Positions 24,750 to 33,375 of a stretch of DNA of 46,414 nt are shown here, piece by piece. The translations under genes and the position numbers were made by a program. The notes under the pieces were generated by a model. That model was not told where the DNA came from, did not search any database, and saw nothing but the letters and a program-made list of their open reading frames with translations. Positions within the stretch are counted from its first letter, which is position 1. Each line of letters starts with the position of its first letter. Source of the stretch: an uncultured Bryobacterales bacterium. GTDB lineage: Bacteria; Acidobacteriota; Terriglobia; Bryobacterales; Bryobacteraceae. Location of the stretch: the NCBI GenBank assembly GCA_937959285.1, contig CALGAR010000022.1, forward strand, positions 1 to 46,414. The letters run 5' to 3'.

Positions 24750-25784
24750 ATGGCATCAGAACCTGTCGTTACGTTTGGAGAGATCATGCTGCGCCTGGCG
24801 CCCCCGGGCTTCGAGCGCTTCCTGCAGTCGCCGCAGTTCGTCGCGACCTGGGGCGGTGGAGAAGCCAACGTCGCCGTGGCCCTTGCGAATTTCGGACAGC
24901 CCGCGCGCTACGTGACAGTGCTCCCGTCCAACCCGATCGCGGACGCCTTTGTCGGTGAATTGCGCCGGTTCGGAGTGGACCCATCCTGTATTGTCCGGGC
25001 CAAAGGCCGCCTGGGAATTTACTTCGTGGAGCCGGGCGCAAATCAGCGTCCCTCCAAGGTGGTCTACGACCGCGACTATAGCGCTATCGCGCTCGCAAAG
25101 CCCGGCGATATCGATTGGGCGAAATGCTTCGACGGCGCCGGATGGTTTCACATCACGGGCATCACACCCGCTCTGAGCCAGTCGGCCGCCGACCTTGCAG
25201 TCGAGAGCGTGAGCGCGGCGCGGAAGGCGGGCCTTACGGTCTCCTGTGACCTCAACTACAGAAAAAATCTGTGGAAGTACGGGAAGACGGCGGCCGAAGT
25301 GATGTCGGAGCTGTTCAAATGCGTCGACATCGGCATTGCGAATGAAGAGGACTGCCAGATGGCGCTGGGCATCCAGGCCGACGTCGATGTGCACTCGGGC
25401 AAGCTCGAAACGGACCAGTACCGGAAGCTGACGGAAAAGGTGATGTCGGCCTATCCGAATCTGAAGAAGCTGGCAATTACGCTTCGCGAATCGAGGAGCG
25501 CGTCGCACAACGGATGGTCGGCCTGCCTGAACAACGGGAAGGAGTTTCTCGTCAGCAAGCACTACGAGATTACGCACATCGTAGACCGGGTCGGAGGCGG
25601 CGACTCGTTCGCCGCCGGCTTGATTTACGGCCTTCTCAATCTGCCCAGCGATCAGGATGCGCTGGAGTTCGCCGTCGCGGCAAGCTGCCTGAAGCACTCG
25701 ATTCCGGGCGACTTTAACCGCTTTACCGTCGACGAAGTGATGGCTCTGGTAAAAGGCGGAGGCTCCGGCCGGGTACAGCGCTAG
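24750..25784 (+). CDS. kdgK: 2-dehydro-3-deoxygluconokinase (PfkB family)
   Basis: The 344-residue sugar kinase phosphorylates 2-keto-3-deoxygluconate with ATP, feeding pectin/alginate and Entner-Doudoroff catabolism. PfkB signature 1 is GGGEANVAVALANFG (35-49). Signature 2 is DRVGGGDSFAAGLIYGLL with catalytic base D285. The block CDLNYRKNLWKYGK is typical of KdgK. The frame extends to 24678, but MASEPVVTFGEIMLRLAPPG from ATG 24750 is the natural start. A neighbouring aldolase is not present in the window, so ribokinase or fructokinase activity is a weaker alternative. Confidence 0.88.
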   Translation: MASEPVVTFGEIMLRLAPPGFERFLQSPQFVATWGGGEANVAVALANFGQPARYVTVLPSNPIADAFVGELRRFGVDPSCIVRAKGRLGIYFVEPGANQRPSKVVYDRDYSAIALAKPGDIDWAKCFDGAGWFHITGITPALSQSAADLAVESVSAARKAGLTVSCDLNYRKNLWKYGKTAAEVMSELFKCVDIGIANEEDCQMALGIQADVDVHSGKLETDQYRKLTEKVMSAYPNLKKLAITLRESRSASHNGWSACLNNGKEFLVSKHYEITHIVDRVGGGDSFAAGLIYGLLNLPSDQDALEFAVAASCLKHSIPGDFNRFTVDEVMALVKGGGSGRVQR

Positions 25785-25799
25785 ACGAAACGGGGGAGG

Positions 25800-25827
25800 T
25801 TGGGTTTGTACCTTCCTGGTCTATAAT
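25800..25827 (+). promoter_or_regulatory. Promoter of the VWFA-protein gene
   Basis: TTGGGT (25800-25805), a 16-bp spacer and a perfect TATAAT (25822-25827) precede the ATG at 25845 by 17 nt. A short CAGGAA lies between, so this gene has a very short leader that may still carry a ribosome binding site. Confidence 0.55.
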
Positions 25828-25844
25828 TGGTCCAGGAATCGCTC

Positions 25845-26915
25845 ATGCTTCGGTTTAATCTGACGATCCTTGCTCTCTGGGTAACCGCTGCCGCCTGGGT
25901 TGCCTCGGGGCAGCAGGCAGAGCCAGCCTCCCCTTCAGCCGGGCAGCCCGCCACGTCCGCTTCGCAAGGCTCCCAGCCTTCGGCGCCGATCAAGGTGTCG
26001 GTGAACGAAGTGATTGTGCCGGTGACGGTGACCGATGAGAAGGGCCGTTTCGTCTCGAATCTCGAGCAGAGTGACTTCCGGATTTTCGACGAAGACCAGG
26101 AGCAGAAAATCTCCTATTTCAGCCGCGAGGGGAACCAGCCGGTCGTCGTTGGGTTCCTGGTCGATTTGAGCAACAGCCAGCGGATTCAGTGGAACAAGTT
26201 CCTGGAATCGGCCCAGGAGCTGGTCATCACTCTTCTGCCGGGCGGCGACAGCCGTTACAGCGGCTACCTGATTACCTATTCCACCGAAGCTGAGCTTGCG
26301 GTCAATACAACCACGGACCCGGAAAAGATTCTCGAGAAGCTGCGCAAGCTGAAGCCTGGCGGGGGTGCGGCGCTGTATGACGCAATCTACATGGCTTGCA
26401 CAAGCCGCAGCCTGGTGCCGGGTGAGCCTGTGCAGCCGCGCCGCGTGGTGGTGATCATTGGCGACGGGCATGACAATGCCAGCCAGAAGACCCTAGAAGA
26501 GGTCATTGAGCTGGCGCAGCGCAACCTCGTGACGATCTACGCGGTCAGCACTCAGGCCTACGGCTTCCAGAATGAGGGCGAAAAGAACCTCATCCGCCTT
26601 GCGGAGGAGACTGGAGGGCGCGTTGTGTATCCCCTCGAAGGGGTCTATAAGGACGTTTCCGGTTATCTTTCCAAGCCCCAGGACGCTGGCAACTATGCGC
26701 TGACGGTGGGAACCGGCGGATATGCGGCCGCGGTGGCGCAGTCGCTGTTCCGGTCCGTTGCCGATGTTGCCGGTGAGGTGACGACGCAGTATATTCTGCG
26801 CTACATCCCGGAGACCACCGACAGCTCGCTGGCTTTCCGGAGAATCCGGGTTGAGGTGAATTTGCCGAACGTGACGGTCCGGGCTCGCAAGGGCTACTAC
26901 GCCAAAGCGCCCTAG
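25845..26915 (+). CDS. VWFA-related secreted protein (Acidobacteria type)
   Basis: The 356-residue protein has a signal peptide (MLRFNLTILALWVTAAAWVA), then a Pro/Ser/Gln-rich linker. A small beta domain follows (about 47-95, VIVPVTVTDEKGRFVSNLEQ) and then a von Willebrand factor A domain (about 98-290). The metal-ion-dependent adhesion site DLSNS (DxSxS) is intact, and VVVIIGDGHDNAS supplies the later MIDAS Asp. The C-terminal beta stretch has VRARKGYYA, seen in the group I know as VWFA-related Acidobacterial domain proteins. These are many-copy secreted proteins of unknown role. The frame extends to a TTG at 25827 inside the -10 box, so ATG 25845 is preferred. Confidence 0.88.
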   Translation: MLRFNLTILALWVTAAAWVASGQQAEPASPSAGQPATSASQGSQPSAPIKVSVNEVIVPVTVTDEKGRFVSNLEQSDFRIFDEDQEQKISYFSREGNQPVVVGFLVDLSNSQRIQWNKFLESAQELVITLLPGGDSRYSGYLITYSTEAELAVNTTTDPEKILEKLRKLKPGGGAALYDAIYMACTSRSLVPGEPVQPRRVVVIIGDGHDNASQKTLEEVIELAQRNLVTIYAVSTQAYGFQNEGEKNLIRLAEETGGRVVYPLEGVYKDVSGYLSKPQDAGNYALTVGTGGYAAAVAQSLFRSVADVAGEVTTQYILRYIPETTDSSLAFRRIRVEVNLPNVTVRARKGYYAKAP

Positions 26916-26982
26916 TCCGTCCTTTTGTCATCGTTTTACAAGTCCCGGCCGATTAGGTAGAGGGGAGCGAATTGTTCGATCT

Positions 26983-27789
26983 ATGGCCGTAACGCCTCCG
27001 ACGCGTGTGGCTGCCGCCTACTACAGCCTGCTTGAACTCCATTGGCCGGGCAAGCCCGCTGAGATCGCCGGAGTCCTTCTCGCCGATCCGGCGACCGGAC
27101 AGAGCGATGTGCGCCTGCGCCGGGACTGGGCCGAGATTGTTGGCGAGGAAGACCGGGAAGTCTTTGAAGCGCTCGAGGACGATCTCCGAAGCAAGCTCCG
27201 CGAGTTCGGACCCGACAATCTTCTCTCCTATTTTGAGCAGTCTCTTTCGCTGCTGATTCGAATTTCAGACAGAGAGCAGGTGGAGGTGGATGACTTTTCG
27301 CGGACCCTCGGACACCTCTACCGCAAATTCGTCCCGGCTCGAGTCCTTCCATTCCGCACTCACCTGCCCGTCTACTCCCTGCGCGCCGCTGCCGGGCGCT
27401 TCGGCGCCGACGAGGAGGTGTTTGAAGAAGAGTGGATCGAGGCTCCGCCCGATCTGCGCTTAAGCGAAGACCTTTTCGTCGCGCACGTCACCGGGGACTC
27501 GATGGCGCCCCTGATTTCCGACGGCAGCCTGTGCGTCTTCCGGCGCCCGAAGGCTGGCTCCCGGCAGGGGAAGATTGTCCTCGTCTGGCTGCGCGGGACA
27601 TCGGAACGCGGCGGGCAGGTGACCGTCAAACGCTACCGGAGCGAGAAGAGGTTTGACGAATCCGGCTCCTGGACTCACAGTGAAATCATCATGGAGCCGC
27701 TGAACCGCAAATACAAACCATGGCGGCTCGAGCCCGAAGAGCAGGAAAATCTGCTCGTTATCGGCGAATTCGTCTGCGTTTTGGAATAA
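26983..27789 (+). CDS. S24 (LexA-type) self-cleaving peptidase with DUF3037-like N-terminus
   Basis: The 268-residue protein ends in an S24/LexA catalytic domain (about 128-268). The nucleophile is S173 in VTGDSMAPLISDG, the general base is K216 in VTVKRY, and a self-cleavage-like Ala137-Gly138 lies in SLRAAAGRFG. LexA and phage repressors have a helix-turn-helix in front; here residues 9-120 look instead like DUF3037 (AAYYSLLELHWPGKPAEIAG, FGPDNLLSYFEQSLSLLIR). No DNA-binding motif is seen. It may be a damage-responsive switch acting through a partner protein. It converges on truA with a 31-bp gap. The function is inferred only from the domains. Confidence 0.75.
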   Translation: MAVTPPTRVAAAYYSLLELHWPGKPAEIAGVLLADPATGQSDVRLRRDWAEIVGEEDREVFEALEDDLRSKLREFGPDNLLSYFEQSLSLLIRISDREQVEVDDFSRTLGHLYRKFVPARVLPFRTHLPVYSLRAAAGRFGADEEVFEEEWIEAPPDLRLSEDLFVAHVTGDSMAPLISDGSLCVFRRPKAGSRQGKIVLVWLRGTSERGGQVTVKRYRSEKRFDESGSWTHSEIIMEPLNRKYKPWRLEPEEQENLLVIGEFVCVLE

Positions 27790-27820
27790 TCCCTTTTAAT
27801 TCACTTCCCCCGGGCACCCG

Positions 27821-28573
27821 TTAACAGCCGTTTCCATATTCCACCGAGATCAGGAATAAACCACGAGCCGGTGCGGTCGGACCTGCTTTCGCGTCCTTAT
27901 CGTCCAATAGCGCCCGCAGCCCCGCCTCATCGAGATTCCCCTTGCCAACCTCGATCAGCACTCCCACAATGTTACGAACCATGTGCTTCAAAAAGCCGCT
28001 GCCCCGCACCTGGTAGCGCAGCCGGTCCGGCTCGGCGATGAGGCGGGAAGAGAAAATCGTGCGCACCAGAGGCTCTCCGGAAACATATTTTTCATCGGAA
28101 GCCGCAAAATTCCGATAATCGCGGGTTCCTTCGAGGAGCGGAGCCAGCGCAATCATTCTCTCAACGTCCAGCGGATACGGATGGTGATGGACATAGTACC
28201 GCTCAAAGGGCGGGCAGACCTCCGCGCGGTAGATCCGGTACTCGTACGTCTTGGCGAGAGCGTGCCGGCGCGGGTGGAAATCCAAGGACGCTTCGGCCGC
28301 ATCGAGCACCCGGATCGAAGCAGGCAGCAGGCGATTCATGGCCTTCCGCAGATTGGGAAGCGGGATCGGATTCGATATCGTCGCCGCAGCCACTTGCGCG
28401 AGCGCGTGAACTCCGGCATCGGTTCTGCCTGACGCTGTCACGTGGACCGGCGCCCCCTCGATTTCCGAGAGAACCGCCTCGACGGTTCCCTGGATGGTCG
28501 GAAGCCCGGGCTGCACCTGCCAGCCGTAGAAATCCGTGCCGTCGTAGGAGAGGGTGAATCGGATGCGGCGCAC
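27821..28573 (-). CDS. truA: tRNA pseudouridine(38-40) synthase
   Basis: The 250-residue enzyme converts uridines 38-40 in the anticodon stem-loop to pseudouridine. The catalytic Asp is D52 in SGRTDAGVHALAQ. Other family blocks are FTLSYDGTDFYGWQVQPG at the start, AKTYEYRIY, and GSGFLKHMVRNIVGVLIEVG. The start is GTG 28571-28573, one base after the pyrE stop, so the two are very likely co-transcribed. Confidence 0.96.
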   Translation of the reverse strand: MRRIRFTLSYDGTDFYGWQVQPGLPTIQGTVEAVLSEIEGAPVHVTASGRTDAGVHALAQVAAATISNPIPLPNLRKAMNRLLPASIRVLDAAEASLDFHPRRHALAKTYEYRIYRAEVCPPFERYYVHHHPYPLDVERMIALAPLLEGTRDYRNFAASDEKYVSGEPLVRTIFSSRLIAEPDRLRYQVRGSGFLKHMVRNIVGVLIEVGKGNLDEAGLRALLDDKDAKAGPTAPARGLFLISVEYGNGC

Positions 28574-28574
28574 T

Positions 28575-29183
28575 TCAGGGCTGGACCGGCACTGCCCGCG
28601 AACCCGGCTTTACAACAGGAATGCCTTGCGCGCAAAGCGGGCAATTGTCCGGCTGATAGGTAACAACGTTCAATGTTGCCAGCGCGGCACGCGGCACGCC
28701 GACGTCGGCAGTCCCTGAACTCCGATCGATAATCGACCCCGCGCTCAGCACCACAACGCCCTGGCTCTCCAGCAGTTCGCGCACCTCGCGCGTACTTCCG
28801 CCTGTAGTGACCACATCTTCGATGATGATGGCGCGCTCGCCAGGTTCCACGGTGAAGCCGCGCCGCAAGGTCATCCTGCCGGTGGCGGTGTCGCGCTCGG
28901 TGAACTGGAACCGCACACCCAAAGCGCGCGCGACTTCGTGCCCTATAATCAGGCCTCCCATTGCAGGGGACACTACCAGATCGACTGCCTCAGCGAGGTT
29001 CTGTAGACGAAGCGCTTCAGCAAGGTCGGAAGCGATCTGCTGCGCGTACTTCGGGTACTGAAGCACTTTCGCGCACTGCAGGTATTCGGGACTGTGAAGG
29101 CCGCTCGTCAGCCGGAAATGGCCGCGCAAATAGCCGCCGGTCTCTTCGAAAAGGGCCAGGACGGGCTCAGACTGTGTGCTCAC
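28575..29183 (-). CDS. pyrE: Orotate phosphoribosyltransferase
   Basis: The 202-residue enzyme makes orotidine 5'-phosphate from orotate and PRPP in pyrimidine synthesis. The PRPP-binding motif is AIIIEDVVTTGGSTREV; upstream blocks are GGYLRGHFRLTSGLHSPEY and VVSPAMGGLIIGHEVARALG. A C-terminal CPLC motif (QPDNCPLCAQGIPVVKPGSR) is common in this subgroup. The start is GTG 29181-29183, just below a -10-like TATAGT. It is the first gene of a pyrE-truA pair. Confidence 0.95.
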   Translation of the reverse strand: MSTQSEPVLALFEETGGYLRGHFRLTSGLHSPEYLQCAKVLQYPKYAQQIASDLAEALRLQNLAEAVDLVVSPAMGGLIIGHEVARALGVRFQFTERDTATGRMTLRRGFTVEPGERAIIIEDVVTTGGSTREVRELLESQGVVVLSAGSIIDRSSGTADVGVPRAALATLNVVTYQPDNCPLCAQGIPVVKPGSRAVPVQP

Positions 29184-29191
29184 AAGCTCAT

Positions 29192-29197
29192 ACTATA
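29192..29197 (-). promoter_or_regulatory. -10 element of pyrE
   Basis: TATAGT on the minus strand ends 8 nt before the GTG start of pyrE, with no ribosome binding site between. The -35 is weak. The rest of the 282-bp gap up to 29465 shows no gene or clear repeat. Confidence 0.4.
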
Positions 29198-29465
29198 GCG
29201 TATCCACGCCCTCAGGCTCTGTCCGCTTGCGACTCTGCAAGTCCCAGGAACGGACATCCGCTGGACGCGCAGGAGCCGGAAACTCTTTAATAGACAGAGC
29301 AGAGCTGAAATCGACGGCGTGGAACGAGGCGTGCTTACCTTCTCTGAGCTACCATAGGTGATTTCGGGAACTCGGGAAGTGCCGATTTCGTATCTTGGCA
29401 TTGTCACGCGGTAACGTTCATACCCGCCAGCGGAATCGGGGTATCCAAGGAAGGATTAGAGGTTC

Positions 29466-31430
29466 ATGAGAAGCAATCGATCGATCCTCGCGATGATTTG
29501 CGCCGCTTTAGTGGTGGCGCCGCCAGCTCCGGGTCAACGACCGCCGGGGACGGATCCCACCTCCGACCCACGTCTGAGCGGAGGTAATTTCTTTGACCGC
29601 TTGGCCCGCCCTTATACGGCACCTGAGATTCCGGCCGTGCGACTGGATAATTCCTCTCGCCTCCAATCCCTGGTTCGGGCGGGACGCATTTACTTATCCT
29701 TGCGGGATACGATTGCTTTGGCGCTCGAAAACAACCTCGATATCGCCGTTTCCCGGTTCGGCCCAGCCATTGCGGAAGCAGATCTGATGCGGGCCGAGGC
29801 GGGCGGCCTGTTGCGCGGCGTCCCGCAAGCCGTTCAGCAGGGCGCTTCCAGTGCCGCTGTCCAGGCGACCGGCGGTTTCACCGGAGTCGGAGGCGGCTCA
29901 GGAAGCGGGACCGGCACCGGGAGCGGGTCCGGGGGAGGCAGCGGAGCTGGTGGTACGGTGATCACGCAGACCGGCACCTCGATCCCCAACCTGGATCCGT
30001 CGTTTTTCGTGAGCTACAACTGGGGTCATAACAGCCGGCCGCAAGCCAACACCGTAACGACCGGTCTCACCGCCCTGGCTTTCGACAACCACAGTTTCCA
30101 AAGCGGAATTCAGAAATCGTGGCTCACCGGTACGACGACCAGCCTGGCATGGCTCACAGACAGCACGACCAGCAACAACCCGGTCAACAACATCAATCCC
30201 GTTAGCACCGGCAGCCTCTCGTTTACCGTAACGCAACGGCTGCTCCAAGGCTTCGGGATCGCTGTTAACAATCGAAACATCCGCATCGCAAAGAATAACC
30301 AGCGTCTGTCAGACGTTATCTTTCGCCAGCAAGTCATCGCAACGGTCTCCTCGGTGGTGAACCTGTACTGGGATCTGGTGAGCTTCAACGAGGACCTGCG
30401 GGTAAAACGTCAAGCTCTCGCCGTTGCTGAGAAGTTCCTCGAGGACCAGAAGAAGCAGGTGGAGATTGGAACGATCGCGCCGATTGAGATCGTCCGGGCC
30501 GAGGCCCGTGTGGCGCAGGCGCAGCAGGAGCTGACAAACGCCGAGACGAACGTGCTTCAGCAGGAGACGATTCTCAAAAATGTGCTGAGCCGCACCGGCG
30601 TCGCGAGCCCGGAGCTTGCCGACGTCCGCATCATCCCAACGGACACTCTGGACATGCCTGAGGAGGAACCCGTCGAGCCGATCCAGGACCTCGTCGAACA
30701 AGCGCTCGAGAAGCGGCCCGAACTGGAAGTGACCCGAATCAACATCGAAAACACAAAGATCGGCATCGCCGGTAGCCGCAGCCAGCTACTGCCATCGCTA
30801 GACCTTCAATTGAGCCTCGCCAATCGCGCTCTGGCCGGAACCCCGAATGGCCTGCCGCTGCCTTCGAACTTGCAGAATGTGTCCCGGGCCGTGGATCCCT
30901 TCTTTGTGGGCGGCTTCGGAAGTGTGATGGGCCAGCTGTTCCGCCGGAACTTCCCTGATTACGCGGTCGGATTCCAGTTGAACATCCCGATCCGCAACCG
31001 TACCGCACAAGCCGATTACACGCGCGACATGCTGCAGCTCCGGCAGCAGGAACTGCGTGCACAGGCTCAGGTCAACGACATTCGCGTCGGCGTCCAGCAG
31101 GCGCTCATCGCTGTCCAGCAAGCCCGTGCCCGCCACGAGTTCGCCGTCAAGGAGCGCATTCTGCAGGAGCAGACGTTGGACGCGGAACAGAAGAAATACG
31201 CTCTTGGCGCGTCTACGGCTTTCCAGGTAATCCAGACCCAGCGCGATCTGGCCCAGGCGCAGGCTGCCGAAGTCGCCGCCATGGCTGCCTATCAGCGAGC
31301 GCGCACGCAGCTTGATTTCGCCACGGGCCGAATTCTCGAAAAGTACAACATCGAAATTGAGGAAGCCAAGCAGGGACAAGTCTCCTGGATGCCAAGCCCA
31401 ATACCTGCGATCGAGGATAACAACAAGTAG
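29466..31430 (+). CDS. TolC-family outer membrane channel protein with Gly/Ser-rich insert
   Basis: The 654-residue protein is about 200 residues longer than the TolC-like protein at 6.9 kb. A signal peptide (to about 23, VVAPPAPGQ) is followed by a family start (YLSLRDTIALALENNLDIAV). A low-complexity Gly/Ser/Thr insert (about 137-168) comes next, then long coiled-coil helices (VVNLYWDLVSFNEDLRVKRQ, IGTIAPIEIVRAEARVAQAQ). The second half is LDAEQKKYALGASTAFQVIQ. It should form a trimeric outer-membrane duct. No adaptor or pump gene is adjacent, so it may serve a system elsewhere. GAGG precedes the ATG, and a strong terminator follows. Confidence 0.9.
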   Translation: MRSNRSILAMICAALVVAPPAPGQRPPGTDPTSDPRLSGGNFFDRLARPYTAPEIPAVRLDNSSRLQSLVRAGRIYLSLRDTIALALENNLDIAVSRFGPAIAEADLMRAEAGGLLRGVPQAVQQGASSAAVQATGGFTGVGGGSGSGTGTGSGSGGGSGAGGTVITQTGTSIPNLDPSFFVSYNWGHNSRPQANTVTTGLTALAFDNHSFQSGIQKSWLTGTTTSLAWLTDSTTSNNPVNNINPVSTGSLSFTVTQRLLQGFGIAVNNRNIRIAKNNQRLSDVIFRQQVIATVSSVVNLYWDLVSFNEDLRVKRQALAVAEKFLEDQKKQVEIGTIAPIEIVRAEARVAQAQQELTNAETNVLQQETILKNVLSRTGVASPELADVRIIPTDTLDMPEEEPVEPIQDLVEQALEKRPELEVTRINIENTKIGIAGSRSQLLPSLDLQLSLANRALAGTPNGLPLPSNLQNVSRAVDPFFVGGFGSVMGQLFRRNFPDYAVGFQLNIPIRNRTAQADYTRDMLQLRQQELRAQAQVNDIRVGVQQALIAVQQARARHEFAVKERILQEQTLDAEQKKYALGASTAFQVIQTQRDLAQAQAAEVAAMAAYQRARTQLDFATGRILEKYNIEIEEAKQGQVSWMPSPIPAIEDNNK

Positions 31431-31438
31431 TTTTTCGC

Positions 31439-31466
31439 AAGCGGGGCGCTAATTTCGCCCCGCTTT
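31439..31466 (+). terminator. Rho-independent terminator after the TolC-like gene
   Basis: A perfect 8-bp stem (GCGGGGCG 31441-31448 with CGCCCCGC 31456-31463) and a CTAATTT loop are followed by TTT. The preceding AA can extend the stem. It starts 8 bp after the stop codon. Confidence 0.75.
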
Positions 31467-32080
31467 CCCAAGTCCAAACACCTTGCTCAGATTTGCACAA
31501 GTACCTCAGCCCATTCGGTAAAAATTGCAGGAGTCAGGGTTGGGGCCTCCTTCAACCTGATGCATTCAAAGGAAAAGTTTTTGGAGAGGGAATTGCTTGT
31601 TAGAGGAGCGTATGAAACAAGGCGAGGCTCAAGGGATGAAGGTTGCTCCTCTCTGCGACCCCTCGATCGTTTCTTCCAAACCCTTGCAAATCCTTTAAAA
31701 CCCAACACAACAAAAATCCCTCCCAACCAGTCCCTTGAGCCCGGACTTTGCTCCGGGCTCGCCTGTTTACCACCGCCAGACTCACCAAAACGGCCAGTCC
31801 CCAAACCCGCCTTTCGTTAAGGTTTTCGGGTATTTGCACGATAAATGAAAACATGAGGGGATCAAACGCAATTTCTGAGAACCTTCGGTTCCAGCTCAGT
31901 CTGCTTCGGCTCACGGCGGCGACCGAGAATCCAGAGAGAGCGCGTGCCGCCCTTCCCCAAACTGCAGAATCCGAACAGTTGCAGAATCTGGTGGCCCTGC
32001 TTCCAACCCGGCCGAAGCGCCGCAACGCTTCGAACCCCGAATAGAACTAATTACAAGCGCTTGGCGAACGCCGGAACCGG
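31467..32080. other. Gene-poor gap with strong inverted repeats
   Basis: No convincing gene is visible in these 614 bp. Two perfect inverted repeats stand out. AGAGGAGC (31602-31609) pairs with GCTCCTCT (31645-31652). GAGCCCGGA (31737-31745) pairs with TCCGGGCTC (31752-31760) across a 6-nt loop. Short frames exist: 27 codons from ATG 31615 behind GAGGAG, and 63 codons from 31853 to 32044. None resembles a known protein. The stretch between the hairpins is AC-rich and unlike the flanking genes. It could be a small RNA, a decayed gene or a dispersed non-coding repeat. Confidence 0.4.
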
Positions 32081-32086
32081 TATAGT
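32081..32086 (+). promoter_or_regulatory. -10 element of the BtuF-like gene
   Basis: TATAGT ends only 6 nt before the GTG start at 32093. Transcription would start at or next to the start codon, giving a leaderless mRNA. TTGGCG at 32061 is too close (14 bp) to be an ideal -35. Confidence 0.4.
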
Positions 32087-32092
32087 AGGACG

Positions 32093-33007
32093 GTGCGCAT
32101 CGTCTCGCTGATCGCAAGCGCAACAGAAACCATCGATGCCCTGGGTTTGTCCAGTTTTCTTGTCGGGCGATCTCACGAATGCGATTACCCTCCCTCCGTG
32201 CGGTCGCTCCCTGTGTGCACAAGACCACGCTTCCTGACGAGTGGTGATAGCCGCTCGATCGACGAAGGCGTGAAAAACAGCCTGAGGGAAGCCGGTTCCG
32301 TTTATGAAGTTCTTGAGGATGTCCTCGCGAGCCTGCAGCCGGATGTGATCCTCACTCAATCACAGTGCCGCGTCTGTGCGGCCTCGGTCGAGGATGTAGA
32401 ACGCGCGGTCTCGGCAAAGTTCAACACTCATCCTCGTGTCGTCGCCCTGGAGCCCAACTCTCTCGCGGACATTTTCCGCGACATCCGCAGAATTGCCAAT
32501 GCCTGCGGTGTGCCGGACCGGGGAGGCCGCCTGACCGAGGAAATCAAGACCAGGATCGATGAGATTGCCGGTCAGGCAAAGCATCAGCCGGAGCGACCTC
32601 GCGTTGCATGCATTGAGTGGCAGGAACCGCTGATGGCAGCCGGAAACTGGGTGCCGGAGCTGGTGGAAATGGCCGGGGGCCGGAACCTCTTCGGAGCGGC
32701 GGGCGCACATTCTCCCTGGATCAGCTGGGACGACCTGGTGAACGCGGACCCGGACGTCCTCCTGGTCATGCCTTGCGGCTTCGGATTGGAGCGAACGCGC
32801 TCTGAGATGTACTGGCTTGACCGCCGCCAGCAATGGGGCAGTCTGTCGGCAGTGCGGAGCCGGTCCACGTATATCGCCGACGGCAATCTCTATTTTCACC
32901 GGCCGGGGCCGCGGATCGTGGATTCGCTGCTCGCGCTGGCCGAAATGCTCCACCCGCGCGCGTTCCCACCCTCGCTTAAAGGGAAAGCGTGGCTGCCGTA
33001 CGAGTGA
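32093..33007 (+). CDS. BtuF-like (cobalamin-binding) substrate-binding protein without signal peptide
   Basis: The 304-residue protein belongs to the two-lobed periplasmic binding proteins for vitamin B12/siderophores. Typical blocks are MRIVSLIASATETIDALGLS, VGRSHECDYPP, LQPDVILTQSQCRVCAAS, RVACIEWQEPLMAAGNWVPE and GGRNLFGAAGAHSPWISWDD. It begins directly with the first beta-strand and has no signal peptide or lipobox, so it would stay in the cytoplasm unless the start is wrong; the frame offers no upstream extension. The CRVC cysteine pair may matter for binding. No ABC permease or ATPase gene is nearby. Confidence 0.82.
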   Translation: MRIVSLIASATETIDALGLSSFLVGRSHECDYPPSVRSLPVCTRPRFLTSGDSRSIDEGVKNSLREAGSVYEVLEDVLASLQPDVILTQSQCRVCAASVEDVERAVSAKFNTHPRVVALEPNSLADIFRDIRRIANACGVPDRGGRLTEEIKTRIDEIAGQAKHQPERPRVACIEWQEPLMAAGNWVPELVEMAGGRNLFGAAGAHSPWISWDDLVNADPDVLLVMPCGFGLERTRSEMYWLDRRQQWGSLSAVRSRSTYIADGNLYFHRPGPRIVDSLLALAEMLHPRAFPPSLKGKAWLPYE

Positions 33008-33056
33008 CACCACCAGGGATGCGGGTCTCGGTGCTTGTACGTTATAATCAGGAAGT

Positions 33057-33086
33057 TTGTAACAGTCGGATTTCCTCCGTTAGAAT
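33057..33086 (+). promoter_or_regulatory. Promoter of rpmI-rplT
   Basis: TTGTAA (33057-33062), an 18-bp spacer and TAGAAT (33081-33086) lie 15 nt before the rpmI ATG; an AAGG sits between. A second -10-like TATAAT is at 33043-33048. No long leader is available for L20 autoregulation ahead of rpmI. Confidence 0.45.
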
Positions 33087-33101
33087 CAGGAATACAAGGC
33101 A

Positions 33102-33296
33102 ATGCCGAAACTGAAGACCCACAAGGGTGCGTCCAAGCGCTTCAAGAAGTCTGCGACAGGCAAAATTGTTCGCAGTCATTCGTTTAAGCGCCATATCCTG
33201 ACTTCGAAGACCCGTTCGCGCAAGCGCAAGCTGAGCCAGCCCGTGGTCATGGAGCCGGGAGACGCCAAGAAGATCGCAATCATGCTCCCCTACTAG
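33102..33296 (+). CDS. rpmI: 50S ribosomal protein L35
   Basis: The 64-residue basic protein is a complete L35. It starts MPKLKTHKGASKRFKKSATG and has the KIVRSHSFKRHILTSKTRSR core. It is followed 79 bp later by rplT, the conserved order. The usual upstream gene infC is absent here. Confidence 0.98.
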   Translation: MPKLKTHKGASKRFKKSATGKIVRSHSFKRHILTSKTRSRKRKLSQPVVMEPGDAKKIAIMLPY

Positions 33297-33375
33297 GGGT
33301 ACAGGTTACTGGTGTGCGGACGGAGCGCGAGGCACGTGCCCGTGCCGCCGCCAATCCACACGAAGGAGATAAAAC

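Noticed and set aside
31487..31804. Minus-strand frame of 105 codons in the gap
   Set aside because: It has no ribosome binding site or known domain, and its composition is odd; more likely chance in a structured non-coding stretch.
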